Positions 11,351 to 22,627 of a stretch of 64,000 nucleotides of DNA are shown one piece after another. The number at the start of each line of letters is the position of its first letter. Positions within the stretch are counted from its first letter, which is position 1. A program made the position numbers and the translations under genes. The notes under the pieces are model-generated. The model saw only the letters and a program-made list of their open reading frames with translations, did not search any database and was not told where the DNA came from. This DNA comes from Schistocephalus solidus (taxonomy: Eukaryota > Platyhelminthes > Cestoda > Diphyllobothriidea > Diphyllobothriidae), in assembly GCA_017591395.1 (NCBI GenBank), contig WEDG01005356.1, forward strand, positions 1 through 64,000, read 5' to 3'.

Positions 11351-13080
11351 AAAACGGGATGAGTAAATCCCATAATGTGATCGGCGAGCTCTATCATTAT
11401 CTTAGCTATTTATTTAAGCACGTGCATGCTTGTGTATCCAAATGAGCCCAAAGTCCTCAGAGCCTTTAGCGATATTTACGAACAAAGCCCTGTAGAAGGC
11501 ATAGTTTAGTGAAAAGTCTACCAACACTCTCTACAGTTGAGGGTTATTAAAACCTCCAGCATGGCATGGATGTGCAAAACTGAGTAGTTTGATGCTGCAG
11601 GAGACCATTTCATTCATGAAGATGTGCATGAAGATGTGCAGAATATTAAAGGGGAATATCGCCGATTGTTAATAGAGGCTTCCAGGATGCAGACCCGGAC
11701 TCTAGCCATTTTTAAGTCAATTTGGAGGAGCAGTTGATAAAGTCTCCCAATAAATGCACGTCACAGTTAAAAAAATTATGAGTATTCTTCTTGTTCAGTT
11801 AGCCTTTGATAATCCTTCAGGTACAGATATTCAACCCACTTTCTTTATCGACTATTTTAGCACAGTTTGGTCCCAATAATATTGAAGGTTATGTTGCCTA
11901 GGTGGGGTTACGTCTTAAGCACCCACTTCCAAATGAGCTGGACATCAAGCGTCCACAAGGACCTTGGATCAAATTTTGATAATGGTGTGAAATAAAAGTT
12001 TTTCATTAGGCGTCAGCTTTCCTTTCATATCCTTACGCGCAGTTAATGTACCAAGGTGAACAAAGAGTCAGCTTTCCCTTTTCTTCAGAGACGAGTTATC
12101 TAAAAATACACCAAACAACTATAGTTTAGAATTTGCGTGTAGAAAACCAAAAACATTTTTACTGACACATCTGAAGGCATTTAAATCGTAGACTACAAGG
12201 TTCTTGCATTCACACCACGCACTCTCGTTATTAATTTACTGACAACTCTGATAACATCACCCAGTCAACGTCAAGCTATGATACTTAAAGAATATCGTGT
12301 CGCGAGTGAATTAGTTCAGTAAATTAGTACTTATATATAATTTATATTTATAATATAAAGAAAAAGTTCTGAAGTGCCAGATGAACGCTTTTCTTATACC
12401 TACTGCTAACACGGATGCATGTTACTGCCCCCTTTCCCCGACATCTGGGAAGGGTGTCCGCGTCTTCGTTTTCTCATCGTCAATAATATTAACGACGCAA
12501 GCGATGCTACTGAATACAGTATAGTAATATAGTAATATATTGTATTTCAAACTTCATCGGCTCAGTTATAAATAGGGGCATCGGCGACGGTTTAGTGACC
12601 GCCAGTCGACTGAACTAGTTGTTGAGATCAAGATAGAGGATACTCGAGGTATCAGAAGTATCGGCATATTAGCATATTGGGGATTAAACTGGTTGTGGAC
12701 ATCTATCTCGTGAATGGACGAATGGACACCCAATCTCTCGTTAACGATCACTATGTCATCTAGAAGTACAAGTCCACCTGTTTCGATCGAACTATTTTTT
12801 TACCGGTATAAGTTAATTTTCTTTTCTTCCATGGTCCGCATGCAGCATAATACCTTAGCCGTGACAGAACCCCAGCTGAAATTGGAATCTTTAATTCCCT
12901 TGCAAAACAAATATCTTCAATTGATTCTTGTAATCTATAACTGATTTCTGATGTTGCAGCTGCATCTTCAATGGCTGGCCAGTTCTCCTCTGCTTCAATA
13001 GCAGCCAAAATTCAAATTTCGTTCTTTATTAGCTCACAATATTTCAGTTTTTAGTGGACCCTGGTTTTGTATTGACCACT
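11351..13080. other. Gene-free stretch
   Basis: AT-rich, with no recognised element. A - frame at 13,008-12,760 starts 'MAAIEAEENWPAIEDAAAT' and looks mildly protein-like, and another - frame lies at 12,751-12,566; neither has a recognised domain or splice sites I can defend. Confidence 0.35.
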
Positions 13081-13092
13081 CCTACAAACAGT

Positions 13093-13870
13093 TAGACCGT
13101 CGTTTTCAACGAGGTCCACTGTATACTCCACACCAGGTGGTGCAGGGACGGTGACTTGCACGTGAATTAGTTGTAAGTGATAGTAGCCTTGCGCTGCAGC
13201 TATCGCTTTCTATCCTCCATCCCCACCTGAGCCCGGAGGCAAGATAGAGTCAAGAAGACCGGAGATGGGAGAGGGCACAGGTGGCTGGCGCGGCCGCAAC
13301 CACCCCTGGGGGTACCACTACACCTGACTCGGATCCCACAGAGTGGGAGTGCCATTAAGGCCACATTGGGAAGGAGCCATTGCAACCCGACTCTCAGTTT
13401 GCCAGTCAGCCACTCCACACAAAACACACATTGGGCTGACCACGCATTCCGAGTTATCCCGTCAGTTGACAACCTTCGAAGCCACGGCTTTTAGCGCACC
13501 GTGATAGTTTCAAGCGCGTCAGATTGATTATAGGGAGGATAATGCGCTGAGCCGCTGACATCACTCTCTCCCTCACCCCCACAATCAGACCACCAGCCGA
13601 GCCAGTCAGTTGTCTGAGGTGGGAGTGGGCGCATTGGCTAACGGGTTGGCGTACCGGTCTTCGCGCGCCACAGCACGACCTGGCCCCGATAACTCACACA
13701 CCAGGATGTAACTATTCAGAGGATATGGAGGATCCATCGCCGTCTGACTCCCAGTCCACTGGTCAGCCACTCGACACACACAACACATACACTGGGCCGA
13801 CTGCGTTGTCTGGTTTAAGCGTCAGATTGGCTGCCTTCCAAGCCACGGTTTATAGGAAACCGTGATTTTA
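13093..13870 (-). repeat. LINE 3' repeat unit (beta type), cluster 1
   Basis: Begins with a head motif ('accgtcg...gtccac') seen eight more times downstream, then 'ggtgcagggacggtgactt', 'gtcaagaagaccgg', 'ggtggctggcgcgg', the 'gtgggagtgcc' block and 'agccactccacacaaaaca'. The strand is given relative to the neighbouring zinc-finger frame, of which this would be the 3' flank. Confidence 0.65.
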
Positions 13871-13969
13871 TAAGGAACATTATGATGATTGTGAGGCTGT
13901 TGTTCATGTATTAGTGTATATGGAGTGCGCTGATGGGGCTTAGCCTCCGGTGGTTTACCGCAGGTTGTC

Positions 13970-14395
13970 CTGGAGGCGTATGTGTCCTAATAGGCCCATG
14001 TGGTGTATAAATGTGCGGAAGCAGTGAGGGCAGTGGAGGTGGGTGCGACGACTGTGTGACGGAGCCCCAGACACTGGTTCACCAGCCTCCGTGCGATGGA
14101 TTCGCAGGTGACCGACCAGGCCGATGCATGAGTTGAAGGTGCGGATGCATTGTGGGCAGGAGAAATCGGTAGAGCCTGGGGGATGTCATTCATGTTAGTG
14201 GGGGTGGCAGTGGAGGTAATAATGGCGTGGGCGTAGGATGTGCATGGTTTATCGGTGTTGTTGGCATTACTGTGAATTCCGCTGTCATGGATGCGCATGT
14301 GAACGAATAGGCCCATGCGATGAGTGAATGCGCGAGGATAGTGGAGGCGACGATCTCTGCTGTTTGTTGGTGCTCTAGGCGCTGGTTCACCAGTG
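13970..14395 (-). mobile_element. LINE zinc-finger 3' end, isolated fragment 1
   Basis: Decayed coding end of the endonuclease/RT element. - frames between 14,390 and 13,987 contain the interfinger text 'MRIHDSGIHSNAN' and, in a shifted frame, C2H2-like finger remnants ending in the family's terminal 'GLLGHIRLQDNLR'-type motif. Frameshifts divide it. It is cut at about 14,400, where an oppositely oriented LINE copy begins. Confidence 0.7.
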
Positions 14396-14399
14396 GGGT

Positions 14400-14960
14400 G
14401 TGAGGGTACTAGTTATGGGAAGCACCACACAGATAGAATTTGGTCGCTCCATTTGTCTCGTACAGGTGGTCAATGCTCCTATGACTGCCTCTAACTTGTA
14501 CCCAACTCTCACATGTGGGTCCTCGAAATTGGGTTCTTCCCAGCACCCACACCCCAGGCAACCGTCACGACCAGGTGAGGGTCTCCTGCGTTGTGTGTGC
14601 CTCCAAACCCGGTATGTCTGGCTCCCGAACTTCCCACCTCTCCCTATCAAAAAGTCCTAGGTGGGGGCGACAGCAACCCCGTAGGCGGCCCAGACTAACT
14701 CGGGTCATTCTCCCACTTAAACAAAATCATGACCCATAGTGGAGTTCGGCAGCCGTCTGCGATGTCGGAGCAGCCCTATTTAGGGACAGCACTGCGTGCC
14801 TCTTCGCGGAGGAATGGGCTAGAAAAGGTGCCCTTAACAAATGCTAGTTATTACGTCTTCTGCAGCCCAGCGGCTCGCAGATCGCAAAATACGCGGGCGT
14901 AAAACTCAAACAAACAACAATGCCTTCCGTCCTCACCCCCTCGCCATACCCTTTAGGCTG
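14400..14960 (+). mobile_element. LINE copy 2, 5' untranslated region
   Basis: Matches the reverse complement of 28,600-28,440 at the 5' end of the full-length copy: 'gcctccaaacccggtatg' here versus 'gcctccacacccggtac' there, and 'caccccaggcaacc' versus 'caccccgggcaacc'. Shared 5' sequence shows this copy retained its true start. The 5' end is within a few bases of the junction at 14,400. Confidence 0.65.
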
Positions 14961-14965
14961 CTCAG

Positions 14966-15960
14966 GTGAGTCCACTCACACTAGCAGCCCGGAATGTTCG
15001 TTCCCTTTTAGACAATCCTAGGAGCAACCGGCCGGAACGGAGGACGACGCTAGTCGCTCGGGAACTGGCGCGCTACAAGGTGGACATTACTGTTCTCAGC
15101 GAGAACCGATTCTCTGAGCTGGAGGAGGTGGTTGCCATCTACACCTTCTTCCTCCGACACCGCGGGACAACCGATATGATCTTTGCCGCCCGCCAGCTTC
15201 AAGAGAATTGACAGAAGATTCGAACTCACCTATAGACTTCCTTCGTTGATCTGACGAAAGCCATTGACATGGTGAATTGCGACGGACTGTGGAACGTATG
15301 CAGAAATTCGGCCATCCTTAGTGGTTCATGCACATAGTGCGTTGGCTTCATGACGGGATGACTGCGCGGGTCACTGACAACGGGACGGTATCCAAAGCAT
15401 TCGCAGTGACCAACGGAGTAAAGCAGGGCTGCGTATTGGCCCCCACCCTGTTCAGTCTCATATTCTCTGCTATACTGATGGACGCCTACCGTGAAGAACG
15501 CCTAGGGATCCGCCTCACCCACAGAACTGTTGGACACCTTCACAACAGTTGGCGTATGCAGGCTTCAACACGTGTGTCTACGACTACAGTCCATGAATTG
15601 CTCTTCGCGGACGACTGCGCCCTAAGCACCGTGACGAAGGAGGACATGCAAAAGCAGTATGGACCTCTTGGCCGCAGGCTACGCCAATATTGGATTAACA
15701 TTCAGTAAAGCCGAAACGGTTGTAATGCCATAGCCACCACCCTGCGCGGAATTCAATGCTCCCCGAATCAATGTTAACGGTGCTCCCCTGAAAACTGTGG
15801 AAACCTTTGCTTATCTGGGAAAAACGCTCTCACGCAAAACAAGAATCAATGACAATGTTGCCCAATGGATATCCAAAGCCAGTCAAGCTTTCGGTCGACT
15901 GCAGGCCTTCGTGTGGAATGGCCACGGTATTCAAATTGAAAAACAAACTGAAGATGTGAC
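14966..15960 (+). mobile_element. LINE copy 2, internally deleted endonuclease/RT region
   Basis: 14,966-15,211 is the start of an APE-type endonuclease ('LAARNVRSLLDNP', then 'DITVLSENRF', the counterpart of the catalytic SET-R motif). The frame then jumps at about 15,210 directly into reverse transcriptase ('FVDLTKAIDMVN'), so most of the endonuclease is deleted. RT continues at 15,328-15,708 with 'NGVKQGCVLAPTLFSLIFSA' and the catalytic 'LFADDC' (near 15,600). 15,797-15,960 holds the following 'ETFAYLGKTLSR' block. Frameshifts are present. The finger domain is missing: the copy is cut at about 15,960, before the LTR fragment. Confidence 0.85.
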
Positions 15961-16106
15961 ACTTTTCAGATCCCTACCCCCGAAAAAGACACAAGGCCAA
16001 TACCAACTCCCATCCGCAAGAGTCATAGAAAAACACAACCGCCAAAAAAAGTCATCGTGGACCCGAAGAACAAGTGATATGAGGTTTAACTTTCAAAAGC
16101 GGGAGC

Positions 16107-16495
16107 TGTTACGGAGATGGGATCCACAGTTGAGTTGTGGCCCAAGGCGGAAATAGTACCTGTTGACGCACGCCGAAATAAGCCAAGCCGGCTGAGTAAA
16201 ATGCGCAGACAACCAATGAATATGCGCCGCTGCAACGAGCACGCGTCAAGCCCCTGCACACGCGTGCGGCCCAAATTCGAGAAATTTCCACGGATTTTCC
16301 AGCGTGAGAGGCGACCAATCAATGCGAGCCACGTTGCAGGCCAGAAAGTTTCAGAACGCTATGTCGGAATGTTCGAGAACCCCAAGAACTCAATAAATAG
16401 ACGAGAGTCGATGAGCTTGAAATCTGCTGTTTATTATCGACCCAGAATAAAGTGTTTTTTTTTCAGAAACCGGCTTTGCCTTCTCCTGTATCACA
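16107..16495 (+). mobile_element. Candidate solo or 3' LTR
   Basis: Starts TGTTACGGAG and ends CTCCTGTATCACA, giving imperfect terminal inverted repeats. A polyadenylation signal 'gaataaag' lies at about 16,445 followed by a T-run, as in LTR R/U5 regions, and a purine-rich stretch ('aaaagcgggag') precedes the start like a polypurine tract. No clear target duplication is found. The 159-codon frame across it (16,117-16,596) runs past the LTR edge into another repeat and is not a gene. Confidence 0.5.
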
Positions 16496-16519
16496 CCCGT
16501 CGGTATATAACACACAACA

Positions 16520-18970
16520 GTTCGACCGTCGTAGTCCGACGATGTCCACCGTATGCTCCATGGGAAAGTGGATCACGGATGGTGACTTGCGCGTGATTTA
16601 GTTTAAAGTGATAGTAGACTTGCGCTGCATCTACCGCACCGTCTCCTCCTCCCCGACCTGAGCCCGGTGTCAAGACAGAGTCAAGAAGACCGGAGGCGGG
16701 AGAGGACGCAGGTGGCTGGCGCGGTTGGGTCCCCTAAGTCCTAGCCGCCCCTCGGCGTGCCACCACACCTCCCATGTTCGGCATTTGTTAGCGGAGCGCA
16801 ACCCGAATAACGCATGCCGTGCCCTGATGTGGCCCCTGTATTGGTCCAACGCATTTACCACGTGGCCCGTTTAGGGGCACATATAACACATAGGCAGTTC
16901 GACCGTCGATTTCGACGAGGTCCACCGTATGCTCCACACCAGGTGGTGCAGGGACGGTGACTTGCGCGTGAATTAGTTTTAAGTGATAGTAGCCTTGCGC
17001 TGCAGCTACCGCACTCTCTCCTCCTCCCCCACCTGAGTCCGGTGTCAAGACAGAGTCAAGAAGACCGGACGTGGGAGAGGACGCAGGTGGCTGGCTTGGC
17101 TAGGTCCCCTAAGTCCTAGCCGCCCCTAGGCGTGCCACCACACCTCCATGTTCGGCATTTGTTATGAGAGCGCAACCCGAATAACGCCTGCCGTGCCCTT
17201 ATGTGGCCCCCGTGTTGGTCCAACGAATCTACCACGTGGCCCGTTTAGGGGGCACACACACACGATAGTTCGACCGTCTTAGTCCGACGATGTCCACCGT
17301 ATGCTCCATGGAAGGGTGGAGCAGGGACGGTGACTTGCGCGTGAATTAGTTTTAAGTGATAGTAGCCTTGCGCTGCAGCTACCGCACTCTCTCCTCCTCC
17401 CCACCTGAGCCCGGTGTCAAGACAGAGTCAAGAAGACCGGAGATGGGAGAGGGCGCAGGTGGCTGGCGCGGCCGGAGCCGCCCCTGGGCGTGACACCACA
17501 CCTGGCTCGGATCCCACAAAGTGGGAGTGCCATAAAGGCCACATTAACAAGGAGCCATTGCAACCTGACTCTCAGTCCGCCAGTCAGCCACTCCACACAA
17601 AACACACATTGGGCTGACCACGCGGTCCGAGTTATCCCGTCAGTTGGCAACCTTCCAAGCCACGGCTTTTAGCGCACCATGATAGTTTCAAGCGCGTCAG
17701 ATTGTTTATAGTGAGGAAAATACGCTGAGCTCTCGACCTCACTCTCTCCCCACCCCCAAAATCAGACCACTGTCCGAGCCGGTCAGTTGTCTGATGCGGA
17801 AGCGGGCACATATAACACATACACACACACAACCACACACACACACACACGACAGGTCGACATTCGTAGTCAGACTATGTCCACCGTACGCTCCACAGAA
17901 GTGGTGAAGGGACGATGACTTGTGCGTGAATTCCTTTAAAGTGATAGTAGACTTGCGCTGCAGCTACCGCACTCTCTCCTTCTCGCTCACCTAAGCCAGT
18001 GTCAAGACAGCCACAGGAAGACCGGAGGTGAAAGTGGGTGCAGGTGGCTGGTGTGGCTGTTGTCCCTAGGCTCTAGCCGCCCCTAGGCGTGCAACCACAC
18101 CCCCCATGTTCGGCATTTGTTACGAGAACGCGACCCAAATAATGACTGTCATGCCCTGATGTGGCACCCATGTTTAACCAACGCATCTACCACGTGGCCC
18201 GTTTAGGGCGCAATCCAAGCCCCACACACACACACGTGAGTTCGACCACCGTAGTCCGACGATGTCCGCCGTTTGCTCCACAGAAGGGTGGTGTAGAAAA
18301 TGTGACTTGCACGTGAATTGGTTTGAAGTGATAATAGCCTTTCGCTGCAGTTAACGCACTCTCTCATCCTCCCCCACCTAAGCCGGTGTCAGGACAGAAT
18401 CAAGAAGCCTGGAGATTGGATAGGGTGCAGGTAGCTGGCGCGGCCAGAGCCACCCCAGGGCGTGCAACCACATTTTGCTCGGATCCCACGGAGTGGAAGT
18501 GTCATACTCGTCAGATTAAGAAGGAGCCATTGCAGCCTGACTCCCAGTCCGCCAGTCAGCCACTACACACAAAACATACCTTGGACTAACCACGCGGTCC
18601 GAGTTATCCCGTGAGTTGGCGACCATCCAAGCCACGGCTTTTAGCGCACTGTAAAATTCGCTGAACTTTTGACATCACACTCTCCCCCATCCCCACAATC
18701 AGACCACCATCCGAGCCAGTGAGTTGTCTGATGTGGGAGTGGACGAATGGGCTGACGATTCGGCGTACCCATCTTCGCGCGCTACAGCACGACCTGGCCC
18801 CCATTACGCACAAACCAGGATTCACTTAATCAGGGGATATGGAGGAGCCCTCGTCGTCTGACTCCCAGTCTACTGGTCAGCCACTCGACACACACAGCAC
18901 ATACACTGGGTTGATGGCGTGGTCTGGTGTAAGCGTCAGATTGGCAGCCTTCCAAGCCACGGTTTCTAGA
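16520..18970 (-). repeat. LINE 3' repeat array, cluster 2 (five units)
   Basis: Head motifs start at about 16,520, 16,896, 17,268, 17,856 and 18,239, so unit spacing is about 372-588 bp. Short alpha units run through 'cgcccctcggcgtgccac', 'catttgtta', 'ggtccaacgcatttaccac' to 'gtttaggggcacatata'. Longer beta units replace that end with 'agtgggagtgcc...cattgcaacctgactctcag' and the 'gttatcccgtcagttggc' block. (CA)n runs separate some units. The last unit passes directly into the flank of a zinc-finger frame at 18,970. Confidence 0.8.
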
Positions 18971-19064
18971 AAATCGTGATCTTCTCAGGAACGTGATGAT
19001 GGTGAGGGTGTGTGTTTTTATTGGTGTAGGAAGTGTGCGCTGATGCGGCTAAGCCTCTGGTGGT

Positions 19065-19318
19065 TTACCGCAGGTTGTCCTGGAGGCGCATGTGTCCTAA
19101 TAGGCCCATGCGGTGTATAAATGTGCGAGAGCAGTGAGGGCAGTGGAGGTGGGTGCGGTGACTGTGTGTCGGAGCCCCAGACACTGATTCACCAGCCTCC
19201 GTGCGATGGATTCGCAGATGACTGACCAGGCCAATACGTGAGTTGAAGTTGCGGGCGCAGTGTGGGCAGTAGAAATCGGGCGAGGCTGGGGTGATGTTCA
19301 TTCACGAACTATCATGTG
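19065..19318 (-). mobile_element. LINE zinc-finger 3' end, isolated fragment 2
   Basis: A 78-codon frame with an intact C2H2 finger, 'CPHCARNFNSRIGLVSHLRI' continuing to a final H (C-x2-C-x12-H-x3-H). A second, 'CPHCSRTFIHRMGLLGHMRL', has Q in place of its last H. It ends in 'QDNLR' and a stop at 19,065. These fingers sit after the RT in this LINE family and may help the protein bind its RNA or target DNA. The fragment lacks everything upstream of the fingers. Confidence 0.8.
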
Positions 19319-19319
19319 T

Positions 19320-19420
19320 TGTGCCGCCTAAACGGGCCACGTGGTAGATGCGTTTGACCAATACGGGGCTCACATCAGGGCCCCGGGGGAGGGCGTGGGC
19401 AAGCAACATTTCCAATGTCA
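19320..19420. repeat. Inverted fragment of the alpha repeat
   Basis: 'cctaaacgggccacgtgg', 'agatgcgtttgaccaa' and 'cacatcaggg' are reverse complements of the 3' end of the alpha units (for example 16,830-16,875). The piece therefore lies opposite to cluster 2, directly at the broken 5' edge of the finger fragment. Confidence 0.65.
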
Positions 19421-19539
19421 GCGAGTTAAACGGCCAAGTAATCGTCACGCCAAGAATCAACAGCAGTGATGAAATCACAGGCCTTGGCAACTCGGGTACG
19501 GACTGGTAAGCCATCATCGCATCAAATACACATGATTGC

Positions 19540-19720
19540 TGCTAGTTATTGTAGGTATGCGGTGGCCGGGCCACTGCCGCCCTTTTACCTGTATTACGCT
19601 TTTCTGCGTATGCCTCTATTGGGAAGTTTGAGCGAGAATCTGAAAGGCCAGGCGAATCGACTTCTTGTTCGAGTGATCGCATCTTCTTATTCTTCTTCTT
19701 CTATCAGCAATGCTGAGAAG
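19540..19720 (+). repeat. Penelope-type 3' tail, copy 1
   Basis: Shares 'gagaatctgaaaggccaggc', 'gcgatcgca'-like and 'tctatcagcaatgctg' blocks, in the same order, with 19,975-20,150, 57,070-57,290 (+) and 36,355-36,185 (-). The last of these directly follows a Penelope endonuclease frame, which is the reason for the assignment. Confidence 0.55.
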
Positions 19721-19974
19721 AGAAGCAGAAAAATCCGGGCCACCCGACGGTCTACTGACAAAGGATTGAAAGAACCTGGTAAACCGTGTTTGCCATGGTC
19801 AAGTATTACAAGACACGGCGCCAGTGAGACTTTATATTTTGAACTTAGATGGCAGCCACTCTCATGAAATTTCGGATTCTCTCTCGAACCCATCGTCAGA
19901 GACGGTGGCAGAAAGGATGATAGATGCACAAGGTAAACATTATTTATAGTATGTGATCGCATAGTCATTACGTA

Positions 19975-20150
19975 CTATAAATGCTGCTCACCTTATGCCC
20001 CTATCACCCTTACCTGCTACTGCCTCTACTGATGGGTTCAAATGAGAATCCAAAACGTCAGGCCAACAAACTTCCTGCTTCAGCGATCCTCCTAAACTGC
20101 TTCCTAGAGCTCGCCTGTTCGCTTCTATCAGTCAATCTCATGTTTGCTTT
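19975..20150 (+). repeat. Penelope-type 3' tail, copy 2
   Basis: Runs 'tactataaatgctg' then 'gagaatccaaaacgtcaggc', 'cttcagcgatc' and 'cgcttctatcag', colinear with copy 1 and with the copies near 36.3 and 57.1 kb. Confidence 0.55.
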
Positions 20151-22620
20151 ATAACATTCAGGGTCTAAAATAAATAAACTTGATTCAGTCGTAAAAAGTC
20201 ATCAGAACAGTTGGGTAAACGTCTCGCGCTCAAGTGATATTTTTGTGTATTGACTCTCCTCGATAAATTCCTATTAAACGAAGAAAATTATTATACCTTA
20301 TGTTTTATGCACATTTGACAAACTGACGCCCCAATAACCTTGAGCGACTTGTGGGTTGAATTTATAGGCCATAAGTCTTGAATCGTCTCCTCGCAGTTGA
20401 CCACGATATCAATCTCTCAAGAAAAATCCATAAAGCTTATGATGTCAGATAATGATGACTTTTGAGGGGAATGGTATCATGAGGGTTTGTAGTGCTGGCA
20501 ACACCAGAAAGTGCTAATATTAGATGATTTTCATGCGCGATAACGAAAGAATCCGTAAACCGCTTACCCTTTTTAAATTAGCATTGAAACATGTCGTTGG
20601 CTTGTTAACGTAGCCTATCACGCCAATTGCGACTAAATCACGTTCAACCATCAAACACATCGATGGACTTTTGAGATTAAATGGAAAGGAATCCATGAAG
20701 AGGCTAATCACTAACGTGCATACTTTTCGTTGCAACGCGGCCCCTAATTACACCGACATCTGAATGGCTTTACTTCCGGAATAATGGTCTAATTTAGGCG
20801 TCAAACGCAGTGTAAACTGACAATGATAGGGCATATTTCCTACTGCTTTAGCGCACTACATGGTGTAGCCTTTTGATGTGACTGCGTAGTTAGCTCAAAC
20901 ACAAATGCGCCAACAAATGCAGTGAATAAATACTCAACCAGGACAAATTGTAGAAAGCGATAGGACGTCGGGAGTGCGCTAATAGACTAGGGTGAGGGCA
21001 GGCAAATAGGCGAAACTGAAAAAGCAGCGTATGTTTGAATACCTGTATCCCAGAGTATACCTCTAGAAGCTAGAACTGTCTGTGCCGAAAAAAAACTATA
21101 TTAGTTGCATAACCCTAATTCCCGGCACGAAGGCTAATTAAATATTTTGTTAAACTAACCATAAGTCATAGAAATGATAGTAATTCAAGCCTTAAACTCG
21201 TTACTTTCCCTAAGGCTGCACATCCATACCTTCAATTTACTCCGGAAACTGAAGCCTAAATGGTGCTAGATAAGGCCTAAGCTGAGTCTGTGGATTAAAA
21301 GGTAAATCCGACACTAACCACCAACTCTAATCCAATGACTCTGACGTATGTTGACTAAACTAGTAAATCTAAGTCTAACGGTAACCGCTACCCCATAAAG
21401 CGAGGCAGCAAATCTTGTCCAAACACAATTTATAATTACGGCATCCCACCACTTAAGCGAAATCTATTTGTGTCACTACCACCGAAATACAACATTCATT
21501 CCCTTCTGTAATAACACCCGTCACCCGGCCACTTAATCCGACCTTAACTTTTAGCTGCAGACACTCGTGCAATTTACAGTGGTAAAAGTCTTATAGGAAA
21601 TACTGTCTATGTGGTTATCTTCTTCGTGAGGAATGACGACTACTTATACAGGAATAGAGAAAGCTAGATGGGTGCACTGAATGTCAGCATTTACAGTTAG
21701 GATTCCCTCCGTTCACTAGCTATCTTTTGCAGACAATTATGCCTATTCCATAAAGCATGTAGATCCAAAAACTGGCGGTTGTACCCGTTTGGTTCACTGA
21801 AATGAACAAAAACGCATCCTTGGGAAAAGGGAACCGTGCCTGTGAAGCTGCCTAGTGGCTCCATACTGATGACGTTCAGTACTGGCGCGCATAACACCTT
21901 GAAATGACACAGAGCACTCCTTAAACCTGGTGGTAAAGGATTTCTTGCAACGCGTCTAATCTCCTAGCTTCTTATCTCAATCTTCAGGGAAAACTTTAAT
22001 AATAAATTAATTTAATTTGTTTATCACCTTAAACTCATTTCCATAAGTCCAATTGTGCGGACCCACACCAATCAAGCACCGATGAAACGTCAAACATATA
22101 CGTCATGCTGGCATCATCTTGAAAATCGTAATGAGGCGAAAGTGGAGCGTTGAAGCGTTGCTCAGCAAATCAGCTGTGTGCCAGCACGAACTGCCAGGAA
22201 ATGTACCGAATGGAACAAACTACCACGAAGTTTGAGGCAAGTGGCCATGACTAAAAAGGTACTGTGAGTGTTTATGTCACAGAAGGAAGAGACGCCCAGT
22301 CGGACGGTTAGGAGACAAAAATGGGAACCGGACTGACACAAGGGCACAAGTTGGTCACCGGCTGTTAAGGTTAAAGTACATGGCACACATGGGGCGGTTC
22401 GGACCCATAAGGTCAACGAACGGACCTTTCGTCACCGGCACGTAACGCCAAAGTAAGGACTAATTAACCCAAAGGGGCAAATTACGGTTCTTTTCGAAGG
22501 AGCGGCAGGGGGAGGTGGTAGGTCGCTGGCACGTTGCGGCTTAAAAAGGTGGAAAGTCAGGATGGGGGTCGAGCGGCTCAAATTAACGCCATCCGGCAAG
22601 TTGGCCGGTTCATAAAATGC
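20151..22620. other. Gene-free stretch
   Basis: About 2.5 kb with no recognised exon, repeat or RNA. All frames are short, and those checked (20,735-20,520 -, 21,897-21,697 -, 22,416-22,162 -) have no family resemblance. Confidence 0.45.
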
Positions 22621-22627
22621 TAAAGTC

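Noticed and set aside
16117..16596. 159-codon + frame
   Set aside because: Crosses the end of a candidate LTR into an alpha repeat; no domain.
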